64,000 nucleotides of DNA from Brachybacterium timonense (lineage in GTDB: Bacteria > Actinomycetota > Actinomycetes > Actinomycetales > Dermabacteraceae). The notes beneath the pieces are model-generated. The model was not told the origin of the DNA and did not search any database. It saw only the letters and a program-made list of their open reading frames with translations. Positions within the stretch are counted from its first letter, which is position 1. Every line of letters begins with the position of its first letter. The stretch spans positions 617,123 through 681,122 of the forward strand of contig NZ_LT984895.1 of assembly GCF_900258505.1 (NCBI RefSeq), written 5' to 3'. The position numbers and the translations under genes were made by a program. Below are positions 1-7,538 of this stretch, in pieces.

Positions 1-351
1 CTGCACACCACCGTCGTCTCAACCGACTGGACCGGCCCCGACGCCGAACGGTTCCGCAACGACGCGCACCGTCTGCTCACCGGCGACGTCGCCCAGCTCG
101 TCGGCGGGACCACCGGGGCTCGGCAGGCCGGGGCGGTCTGTGCTGCCTGTGCTGTCTGTGCTGCCAGCGCTCGAGCCGTCGGCCTGTGAGGCGAGGTCCT
201 GTGCCTCGGCCTCGCGCGTGAGCTGTTTCCCGGTCTCCAGCAGGCGGCCGACGAGCTGGGCGACGTCGCCGGTGAGCAGACGGTGCGCGTCGTTGCGGAA
301 CCGTTCGGCGTCGGGGCCGGTCCAGTCGGTTGAGACGACGGTGGTGTGCAG
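1..351. repeat. Perfect 105-bp inverted repeat at window edge
   Basis: Bases 1-105 are the exact reverse complement of bases 247-351 (paired positions sum to 352), separated by a 141-bp unique spacer. The pairing stops at 106/246. The outer end of the left arm coincides with base 1 of the window, so the true repeat could be longer. Both arms encode residues 32-66 of the WXG100 protein when read in the appropriate direction. A fold-back chimera at a contig end is the simplest explanation; a genuine inverted duplication is the alternative. Confidence 0.93.
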
Positions 352-444
352 CTGCGCTGCGATCTGCCCGAGGTGCTGCGCCTGCGCAGTGCAGAGCCCG
401 CCGTGGGCGGTGAGCTGGTTGGTATCGGCCCCCCAGAAGGTCAT
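19..444 (-). CDS. WXG100-family (ESAT-6-like) secretion-associated protein, 3' end unreliable
   Basis: The N-terminal ~100 residues fit the WXG100 family of small helical-hairpin proteins exported or chaperoned by type VII (ESX) secretion: the W-T-G turn lies at residues 41-43 between two predicted helices. The start ATG at 444 follows an AAGGAA ribosome site; an upstream in-frame extension to 534 has no such support. After residue 66 comes a Ser/Thr/Gly-rich linker (residues 67-113), and residues 114-141 are the antisense translation of the repeated arm at 1-105, so the C-terminus is probably artefactual. No other type VII gene is in the window. The family call is fairly firm; the length of 141 residues is not. 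Confidence 0.7.
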   Translation of the reverse strand: MTFWGADTNQLTAHGGLCTAQAQHLGQIAAQLHTTVVSTDWTGPDAERFRNDAHRLLTGDVAQLVGRLLETGKQLTREAEAQDLASQADGSSAGSTDSTGSTDRPGLPSPGGPADELGDVAGEQTVRVVAEPFGVGAGPVG

Positions 445-710
445 GGTTGTTCCTTTCCTCGCGCCGTTGCGTCGGCGATATCTATACCTGGATTGTGGAC
501 GGGAGTTTCGTACATGGCGATGGGGAGAAGTCACCGGGGAGACCTACTGGGGGAGAGCTCCCCATGACACCGGAGGTCTGTATGTTTTCGCTGGTCCCAG
601 CCGCTCCTCTGCTCCAGGGGTCTTCCGCTGGGTGCGGTGTATCCAGCGGCAGATTGAACGAGTTTCCTCTCCGGTGCCACGAGCCGTGAACACATCCGTA
701 CGATGGGGGA
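445..710. other. Intergenic region between WXG100 gene and lipoprotein gene
   Basis: This divergent spacer holds the promoters of both neighbours. For the minus-strand WXG100 gene there is an AT-rich TATAGATAT tract at 486-478, the best -10 candidate, although the -35 is not clear. For the plus-strand lipoprotein gene a TACGAT -10 lies at 699-704. No open frame with recognisable homology and no RNA gene is seen in the remainder. Confidence 0.5.
699..704 (+). promoter_or_regulatory. -10 box of a leaderless promoter
   Basis: TACGAT lies exactly 6 nt before the ATG at 711, the geometry expected of actinobacterial leaderless transcripts where transcription starts on the start codon. No -35 hexamer is obvious. 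The same arrangement recurs before many genes in this window. Confidence 0.5.
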
Positions 711-1841
711 ATGGATACGGCGCGCTCTCCCTTCGGCCCTTTTCGTGCTCGGAATGAGCAGACCGCACCTTCGCGACCCGGGGGCGCGATGACACGTCGG
801 AGTGTGGTGGGTGGGGCAGCCCTGGGATCCCTGCTTGCGCTCAGCGGGTGCGGACGGATCGCAGATCTCCCGGGGGTACGGAACCTGCCGTTCGTCGGTG
901 GCGGTCAGGGGCCGGCGCAGATGCTCACGCGTCTGCCTTCGTCGCTGTATACCGACGAAGGGGTCCTCTCGGTGAACTGGACTCGACCAGCGGCGATCGT
1001 CGAGCAGCTGGACCTGAGCTCCGGTTCTGTTCTTGGCGCCGGTACTTCGCCCGAGGTGAATCGGCTGAAGGTGGTCACGATCTCCGATCCGGTCACGGGC
1101 AACGGCAGCCTTCTGGGGAATGCGGCGGATCTGGACGATCTGGAGCCCTGGTATCAGGTTGAACAGATCCGCACCTGCTCACAGGCCCTCACCGTGATGA
1201 ACCCGCCTGCCCGCGTCACGGTGATGGAAGGCGCCGGGGACCAACTGGATCTGGTTGAGGAGATGCTCTCCGCGGCATATACGCGCGACGGTGACCTCCT
1301 GAGGCCCGATAGCGACCTGCTGGAGCGCGCAGGTCTGCCCGCGCCGGCAGATTCACTCGTTCCGGCGACGATCGGCGCCGTGTGCGGCGACCTCGTGTTC
1401 ACGTCGGAGGACTCCCTGGAGAGCATCGATGGACGGAACCCACTCTCGCCCGAGGATCTGGGTCTGCAGGAGATGCTCGACGCCATCGACCTGCCCGGCG
1501 CACACATTGCTCGCGGGCTCTGGCGGGAGAGCCCTGACGAGCCGTACTCCAGCTACCTGTGGATGAGCGAGCTGGACGGCTTCCCCGATGTCACCACGCG
1601 CGGCGCCGTGCGGGCAACGGGTGACCCTCAGGAGCTTGCCGACACCATCGAACAAGCCGCGGGCACGTGGATGTCGGGGCCAGCGGTACAGATCGACTCG
1701 CTCGAGATCGAGGATGATCTGGTCATCATCGAGCTGGAGGTCACTCAAGGGGAGAGACCGTACGACGACGCGCTCACGTCGTTGTACCAAGGCATGTCTG
1801 GAGCCGATGGTCCCGGGTTGCAGCTGATGCTCTCTCGGTGA
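711..1841 (+). CDS. Putative Tat-type lipoprotein of unknown function
   Basis: The protein is 376 residues long and carries a secretion signal: a T-R-R-S-V-V motif (residues 28-33), a short hydrophobic stretch and a lipobox L-S-G-C with the acylated cysteine at residue 47. It should therefore be anchored to the outer face of the membrane. The mature part is acidic and has no motif I recognise. The start at 711 is preferred because a TACGAT -10 box sits 6 nt upstream; the alternative ATG at 789, behind a G-rich tract, would give a more compact signal peptide and a 350-residue protein. It stands alone between two intergenic regions, so context says little about its role. Confidence 0.6.
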   Translation: MDTARSPFGPFRARNEQTAPSRPGGAMTRRSVVGGAALGSLLALSGCGRIADLPGVRNLPFVGGGQGPAQMLTRLPSSLYTDEGVLSVNWTRPAAIVEQLDLSSGSVLGAGTSPEVNRLKVVTISDPVTGNGSLLGNAADLDDLEPWYQVEQIRTCSQALTVMNPPARVTVMEGAGDQLDLVEEMLSAAYTRDGDLLRPDSDLLERAGLPAPADSLVPATIGAVCGDLVFTSEDSLESIDGRNPLSPEDLGLQEMLDAIDLPGAHIARGLWRESPDEPYSSYLWMSELDGFPDVTTRGAVRATGDPQELADTIEQAAGTWMSGPAVQIDSLEIEDDLVIIELEVTQGERPYDDALTSLYQGMSGADGPGLQLMLSR

Positions 1842-2204
1842 CCGGAGTGCGTGTGGCTGCTGACGTGTTCGCCCGGTGACACATCGAACGGGAGCCTGAC
1901 AACGGATTCGTCTGCCGAGTGCCTGCGTCGAAGGTGCCGACGCGGAGCCGTGTGATGGACGCAGGTACTGCTTCGCGACGAGATCGGCACGAAGGTGCTA
2001 TCCGGGTGCCCTTGTGCGCACAGCAGGCAGAGGGATTTCCTGGGGGTGTGGGGTTGCGGTCCCGCCGTTGCATGAGAGCGCGGCGGGGCCGCTGATCGTG
2101 AAAGCGGTCGCTGGGAGCTGAGCGGGTCACTGGTGGAACGCCACGGTGTCGCACGCCGCTCCCGTACATCAACCCAACGTCGTCGCCCCGCGAGGAGTCA
2201 TTCC
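1842..2204. other. Intergenic region, nothing recognised
   Basis: This 363-bp spacer between two plus-strand exported-protein genes holds no homology-bearing frame, RNA gene or strong hairpin that I can see. A ribosome site (GAGGAG, about 2191-2196) at its end serves the next gene. The short frames that cross it on both strands lack family motifs. Confidence 0.5.
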
Positions 2205-3413
2205 ATGAGCACCCAGCCCACCCTGATGCCGTTCGCTGAGAACACCGCCGGTGCGTACGCGGCATCGTCGCGCCGCGCGCTGCACCACGGCCATGCCCAG
2301 GCCACGCAGCGTCACGCACACCCGAGCCGACGCGATCTGTGGCGGCTCGGCGCGATGAGCGCCCTGGGCGCTGTCGGCATTGCCGGTGCAGGGGGCATGG
2401 GGGCCCCGGCCGCCCAGGCCGCTGGCACCACCACGCGCATCGGCCCGATTACGGGGCCGGGGCTGACCACGGCCTTCCGCATGGAGGCCACCGACCTGGG
2501 GATCCCGGTGCGCTGCCCCGACGGGCGCGTGCTGTACATCTTCGGGGACACCTTCGAGCGTGCGGGCGTGGGCCTGGGCAACGCCGGCTTCTGGCGCTCG
2601 CCCACCGGCCTGTACACCGACGGCTCGCATCCGCGCGACGGGATCCGCTTCACCGGTGCCGTGGGTGGCGAGACCGCGCAGCAGATGCTCCCGTACGAGC
2701 ACAACGCCAACGGTCTGGGCACGAAGATCCCCTCCGACGTCATCGAGGTGGACGGGATCCTCTACCTGTACGTGTGGAACTCCGGCACGGAGGGCTTCGG
2801 CACGTTGAAGGGCACCGAAGTGTGGAGCTCGAAGGACAACGGCGCCACCTGGCAGCCCACCCGCGCGAACTTCCCGGCCGACGCCTGGGGCGGGATCATG
2901 CACAACATGACCTGGGCGAAGCACGCCGACGGCTTCACCTACATGTTCTGCTCCAAGTACCGCAGCGGGGACCTGCACCTGTTCCGCATCAAGACCGAGA
3001 ACCTGTGGGACGCCGCGGCGTACGAGCCGTGGGGCTGGACCCCGGAGAAAGGCTGGGCATGGGGGCAGCCGCCGTCACCAGTCCTGCACGGCCGCTTCGG
3101 CGAAATGTGCCTGCGTGAGCTCGACGGCCGGTACCTGCTGACCTTCTTCGACCCGGAGGCGTACAACATCCGCGCGATCGTGATGGATGCGCCGTGGAGC
3201 GACCTCACGGTTCTGGATCAGACCACGTTGCTGAACGGCGGCGCCTGGGGCGCCGAGTCCGACACGTCGGTGGCCCAGCTGTACGGCTCCTATGTGGTGC
3301 CGGGCTCGACCCTGGGTGATCTGCACCTTGTGGTCTCGCAGTGGAACACCACCGACGGGGCGAAGGACACCCCGTACCACGCGATGCACTTCCGCTTCCA
3401 GGGCGTCCTCTGA
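2205..3413 (+). CDS. DUF4185-domain exported protein
   Basis: The 402-residue product has a long n-region and a Tat motif S-R-R-D-L-W (residues 41-46), a hydrophobic core, and a probable cleavage after an A-Q-A at about residue 72. The rest resembles DUF4185 proteins, a secreted beta-propeller-like family with sialidase/glycosidase-like blades; segments such as the I-F-G-D-T-F stretch just after the signal and the later W-S-S-K-D-N-G-A-T-W blade motif (an Asp-box-like turn) support this. The enzymatic activity is not established for the family. The start ATG at 2205 is chosen because GAGGAG precedes it by about 8 nt; an upstream in-frame start at 2133 lacks such a site. Confidence 0.75.
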   Translation: MSTQPTLMPFAENTAGAYAASSRRALHHGHAQATQRHAHPSRRDLWRLGAMSALGAVGIAGAGGMGAPAAQAAGTTTRIGPITGPGLTTAFRMEATDLGIPVRCPDGRVLYIFGDTFERAGVGLGNAGFWRSPTGLYTDGSHPRDGIRFTGAVGGETAQQMLPYEHNANGLGTKIPSDVIEVDGILYLYVWNSGTEGFGTLKGTEVWSSKDNGATWQPTRANFPADAWGGIMHNMTWAKHADGFTYMFCSKYRSGDLHLFRIKTENLWDAAAYEPWGWTPEKGWAWGQPPSPVLHGRFGEMCLRELDGRYLLTFFDPEAYNIRAIVMDAPWSDLTVLDQTTLLNGGAWGAESDTSVAQLYGSYVVPGSTLGDLHLVVSQWNTTDGAKDTPYHAMHFRFQGVL

Positions 3414-3549
3414 GAGAGCGCGGCGTCTGGGCTCCCCGCTCCGTTCTGAACAGAACCAACCAGCTGACCGGTGCGCCGAGTTCAGGAGGGACGAGCGGCG
3501 CGGCGGACTCGGCTGGGGGAGCGTGACGACAACGCCTGGCGTGACGGGC

Positions 3550-4197
3550 TCAGGCGGGAAGCGTGAGGATCCGATCGGCGCGGGCAGCGCTCGCCGCAAT
3601 CAGGCGGGCGTTGTCCTCGTCGGGCCCCAGCGCCCAGGCGCGTGCCGCATCGGGATCCTTCCCGAAGCGTTCGTGGCGGGCGATCAGCCGTTCATGCCGC
3701 ACGGCCTGATCGACCGTCACGTACCAGACCTGGTCCAGCATCTCCCGGATCCGCCGCCACGGTTCGGTATCCAGCAGCAGATAATTGCCCTCGGTGATCA
3801 CGAGTGCGACGTGGGATGGGATCTCCAGGGCGCCAGCGAGCGGCTGCTCGAGATCCCGCTCGAAGCTGGGGGCCCAGATGGATCGCTCTCCCGGTCGCGC
3901 CGCGGCCACGCGGTCCAGGAGATGCACGTAGCCGTCGGCGTCGAAGGTGTCGGGTGCGCCTTTGCGGGACAGTCGGCCGAGTCTGCGCAGCGGGGCATCG
4001 GCCAGGTGGAATCCGTCCATCGGCACGGCACAGGCGAGCTGGGGACCCAGCGCCTCGATGAGGTGCGCGGTGAGTGTTGACTTGCCGGCACCGGGCTCGC
4101 CGGTGATTCCGAGGATCCGTCGGCGCCCATCGCGGCGGGCGGCGTCCAGGAGCGCCTCTGCCATCTCGACCAGAGGCGTCAGCTGAGCGTCGTTCAC
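3550..4197 (-). CDS. P-loop nucleoside/nucleotide kinase family protein
   Basis: This 215-residue protein has a Walker A motif G-E-P-G-A-G-K-S at residues 33-40 and the uridine kinase/pantothenate-kinase-like layout (M-D-G-F-H after the first strand, then I-T-E-G-N-Y-L-L-L before the lid region). It most resembles the YggC-type group of uridine-kinase-like proteins, whose substrate is usually assigned only loosely (nucleosides, pantothenate or sugars). It begins with GTG at 4197, overlapping the TGA of the helicase gene by 4 nt, so it is probably translationally coupled to the AddAB-like pair. Whether the kinase has anything to do with recombination is unclear. Confidence 0.75.
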   Translation of the reverse strand: MNDAQLTPLVEMAEALLDAARRDGRRRILGITGEPGAGKSTLTAHLIEALGPQLACAVPMDGFHLADAPLRRLGRLSRKGAPDTFDADGYVHLLDRVAAARPGERSIWAPSFERDLEQPLAGALEIPSHVALVITEGNYLLLDTEPWRRIREMLDQVWYVTVDQAVRHERLIARHERFGKDPDAARAWALGPDEDNARLIAASAARADRILTLPA

Positions 4198-7100
4198 CAG
4201 AGCGTCTCCTGCGGGTCATCGGCCGGGGATGGGGTCCCTGGGGCGGCGGCTGGGTCCGGCTCTTGGCAGCTGGAGGCGGTTGGGTCCGGAGCGATGGCGG
4301 GCTGAGGCGAGGCGAGAGCTTCGGTGGCCGGGACTGCGCCGTCATGCAGAGTCACCTCCAGCACCTCGCCGCGCAAGGGCAGATGGATCAGGATCCGGTC
4401 CGGGTTGAGCCCGGCGGCCGTCAGCGCCTGCGCATAGGTGTGCAGCTGGCCCAGGTAGTGGGCACGAACATGGCCGACGGGGTCCTGCCCGGGGTAGGAC
4501 TTGTGGTCCACCAGCACGATGCGGCCATCCGGCTGGCGCAGCAGCGTGTCGATCCAGCCTTCCATCACTTGCGCGTCGTCATTCCACCAGGAGATCGGCT
4601 GCTCCGTGAGGACCTCAGTGTCTGGGAATTCGGCGGCGAGGAAGGCGTGCCAGGCGTCGCCCGCCTCGCGCAGAACGGCGGCGTCCACGGTGCGGGCCAC
4701 CATCCAGCGTTCCACGAGCCGCTGCGCACTGGCCTGCTTCTGCTGCGGGCTGAGTGCCGTCAGTGGCAGCGCCAGGTAGGAGTGGATCGCCTCGCCCACT
4801 CGCTCCCATTGCGGGCCGCCGCCGGCGATGAGCACCCGGCCGATGCGGCGCGGTGCGCCGACGGTGCCGAGCGCGTCGGCAGAGGCGACCGCGGAGGCCT
4901 GGAAGCGGGCCGCGATCCGGTCTCGGGCCGGTCCTGCGGGCCGCAGCGGCACATCGGTCGCGGCGAGCAGGTCGGGGCGCGGGGCGAGGCGGCGCGGCGG
5001 CGTGGCGACAAGCTCGTCGACGTCGACCGCAGTGACCTCGGCCGGGATCGACTCAGCGGATCCTGCGACGCGCACGTCGCTCGACGTCCAGCGCACAAGC
5101 TCGGTCGCGCCGTCCTTCGCGCCGTCCACGATGAGGTCGTTCAGGACGGTGCGGGATCCGGCGGCGGCGAGCACGCCGGTGCGGGCCGCCCGGGTGAGGG
5201 CCACGTAGTGAACCCGGGCCGCCTCCTCTGTCTCCCGGGCGGCGCGGCCCGCGGCGAAGGCGGAGGAGGCCAGGTGCTCGCCGGTCTCGGCCGGAACCGC
5301 CAGCTTCGGCCAGAACAGCAGGTCGCGGCCGTGCAGCGGGGCGGTCACGTCGACCCCGTCAGGGGAGCGCACCAGCACGCCCCAGCTGTGGTCGTAGGTC
5401 TTCGCCTTCGCCGGCAGGTAGGTGACGACGTGGTCCCACTCCAGGCCTTTCGCGGCGTGGATCGTGCCCACCCAGACGGCGTCGGGCAGGTCCTCCAGAT
5501 CGGGGCCGTCCTCCCAGGCATCCAGGTCGGCGCGCAGCCCCGACAGCGTCACCGGGGCGCCCTCGGCCCGGCGGCGCTCGGCGGATCGGGCGGCCAGCGC
5601 GAGCAGGGCGTCCAGGGAGCGGCGCCGCGCGGACTGCTCGCTCCAGCGTTTGATCCGTTGCGGCAGGTCGAGGGCGTCGATCAGCGCTTGGATCATCTCC
5701 TGCGGTGTGAAGCCGATGCAGGCGCGGCGCACGCGACGCAGTCCCGCGAGGGCGTCGTCCTGCCACCAGGTGGCGAACACGGCGTCACGGTCCTCGGCGG
5801 CCATGAGGTCCGCGAACCAGGTGTCGTGCGCGCTGTGGTCCTCCAGCAGCACGACGAGTTCGGTCAGGGCGAGAGTGTCGGAGGCGTCCAGAACCGCTGA
5901 CAGGCCAGCCCGGATGATCTGTGCCTCTCGGGTGTCCCGCAGCGTATGGGCGGCACCAGCGACGGGCACGCCGCGTGCCTGCAGTGCCGCGATGACGGCG
6001 TCCCGCTCGGATCCCTTGCGCACCAGCACGGCGGTGCGGCCGGGATCCATCGTGCCGCCCTCGATTCGGACTCGCAGCTGCTCAGCGATCATCGCGGCGT
6101 GCTTGGCGGCGGAGAGGGCACCACCGCGGGACTTCTGCGCCTCCCACACCTCGAGACAGCCGCCCTCTGCCTCTGTGGCCCGCTGGGCGGGGATCGCCAG
6201 GCGCACCCGTTCCGGCGGCATCCCGATCTGCGCGAACACGGGCGTGAACACGGCGTTGGAGAAGTCCACGAGGCGGGCGGCGGAGCGCCAGGACTCGGAC
6301 AGGTTGGTGACCTCGCCCTGCCCGAAGATGGTGCCGCCGGATTCGAGGGCGGTGATGATGTCCTGCATGAGGCGCGGGTCAGCGTCGCGGAACCCGTAGA
6401 TCGCCTGCTTCGGGTCGCCCACCCAGATCTTGTCCTCGATGAGCTGGGACAGTTCGAGGAAGAGGGCGAGCTGTACAGGAGAGGTGTCCTGGAACTCGTC
6501 GACCGCCAGCAGCCGGAACCGAGAGGCGACGGAGGCGCGCACCCGCGGTGAGGTCTGCAGGAGCCGCAGAGCCTGCACCTCCTGGTCGATGAAGTCGATG
6601 AGGCCCAGGTCAGCCTTGAACCGGGCGTAGTCCTCCAGCGCATGGGCGGCTGTGCCGAGCACCAGCTCCATGAGATCGCGGACGTCCCGCTGCCAGGCAG
6701 CGTCGGCAGGGAGTGCCTCCGCGATCTCCTCCGACAGCGGTGCGAGGGTTTTCTTCGCGACCGCACCGAAGGTGCCGTCGGCGATCTTCACCCAGGTCTC
6801 CCACGGGGCGCGGTCATGCTTTGCCAGGGTGCGGTGCAGGGAGCGCAGCGTTGAGAGGTCGTTCTGGGTCTTGTTGACGCTGCGGGGTGCGACCTCTCCG
6901 GCCTCCAGCTGAGCGGCGAGGTCGGCGATACGCGCCTCCAACTCGTGCAGCCAGCGCGGCCGCTGGTCAGGCACCGGGTCGGGCAGCTCGGCAGCTTCCC
7001 GGTACGCCTGCCAGGACGCGTCGACGGCGGCACGCAGGGCGTCGGCGTCCAGACAATTCGTGCGAGCCACGTCGGCGACGCCCCGGACCCGCGCCATCCA

Positions 7101-7538
7101 CGCTTGCTTGCGCGAAAAGGTGTCGTCCTCGGCCCCGTCGTGGGAGGTGCGGGCGAGCAGGTCGCTACGGGTAGCGCCCGCGGTCGCGGCGGTGCGGGAG
7201 ATGGCTGCGGTGAAAGCGGCCTTCTGCGCGTCGGCGTCGAGCACCTGCACATCGGGGGAGATCCCCGCGTCCAGGGCGTATTCGGTGACGAGCTGGCCCG
7301 CCACCGAGTTGACGGTGCCGATCAGCGCCGAGTCGATCCCGCGGGCCTCCTCCACCTGGCGGCGGTCCAGCAGCGTGGAGCGGATCCGGCCGGCGAGCTC
7401 CTGGGCGGCTTTCACCGTGAAGGTGGTGGCGATGATCTGCGAGGGGTCCAGTCCCGCGGCGATCCGATCGGCTAGCGAGTGCGTGAGTGTGTATGTCTTG
7501 CCGGATCCGGCCGACGCATTGATCACGGTGAACGTCAT
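4194..7538 (-). CDS. UvrD/AddA-like ATP-dependent helicase-nuclease
   Basis: The 1114-residue protein is a superfamily 1A helicase with a C-terminal RecB-type nuclease. Visible motifs are Walker A A-S-A-G-S-G-K-T (residues 8-15), Walker B V-D-E-F-Q-D-T (about 345), motif III G-D-P-K-Q-A-I-Y-G-F-R (about 375), motif V H-A-A-K-G-L-E-W (about 695), motif VI Y-V-A-L-T-R-A (about 777), and nuclease motif G-W-I-D...V-D-H-K-S-Y (about 1000-1012). This layout fits AddA, the motor-nuclease that processes double-strand breaks for RecA. The start ATG at 7538 overlaps the preceding gene's TGA by 4 nt; longer in-frame upstream sequence overlaps that gene and lacks a reason to be used. Confidence 0.88.
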   Translation of the reverse strand: MTFTVINASAGSGKTYTLTHSLADRIAAGLDPSQIIATTFTVKAAQELAGRIRSTLLDRRQVEEARGIDSALIGTVNSVAGQLVTEYALDAGISPDVQVLDADAQKAAFTAAISRTAATAGATRSDLLARTSHDGAEDDTFSRKQAWMARVRGVADVARTNCLDADALRAAVDASWQAYREAAELPDPVPDQRPRWLHELEARIADLAAQLEAGEVAPRSVNKTQNDLSTLRSLHRTLAKHDRAPWETWVKIADGTFGAVAKKTLAPLSEEIAEALPADAAWQRDVRDLMELVLGTAAHALEDYARFKADLGLIDFIDQEVQALRLLQTSPRVRASVASRFRLLAVDEFQDTSPVQLALFLELSQLIEDKIWVGDPKQAIYGFRDADPRLMQDIITALESGGTIFGQGEVTNLSESWRSAARLVDFSNAVFTPVFAQIGMPPERVRLAIPAQRATEAEGGCLEVWEAQKSRGGALSAAKHAAMIAEQLRVRIEGGTMDPGRTAVLVRKGSERDAVIAALQARGVPVAGAAHTLRDTREAQIIRAGLSAVLDASDTLALTELVVLLEDHSAHDTWFADLMAAEDRDAVFATWWQDDALAGLRRVRRACIGFTPQEMIQALIDALDLPQRIKRWSEQSARRRSLDALLALAARSAERRRAEGAPVTLSGLRADLDAWEDGPDLEDLPDAVWVGTIHAAKGLEWDHVVTYLPAKAKTYDHSWGVLVRSPDGVDVTAPLHGRDLLFWPKLAVPAETGEHLASSAFAAGRAARETEEAARVHYVALTRAARTGVLAAAGSRTVLNDLIVDGAKDGATELVRWTSSDVRVAGSAESIPAEVTAVDVDELVATPPRRLAPRPDLLAATDVPLRPAGPARDRIAARFQASAVASADALGTVGAPRRIGRVLIAGGGPQWERVGEAIHSYLALPLTALSPQQKQASAQRLVERWMVARTVDAAVLREAGDAWHAFLAAEFPDTEVLTEQPISWWNDDAQVMEGWIDTLLRQPDGRIVLVDHKSYPGQDPVGHVRAHYLGQLHTYAQALTAAGLNPDRILIHLPLRGEVLEVTLHDGAVPATEALASPQPAIAPDPTASSCQEPDPAAAPGTPSPADDPQETLW

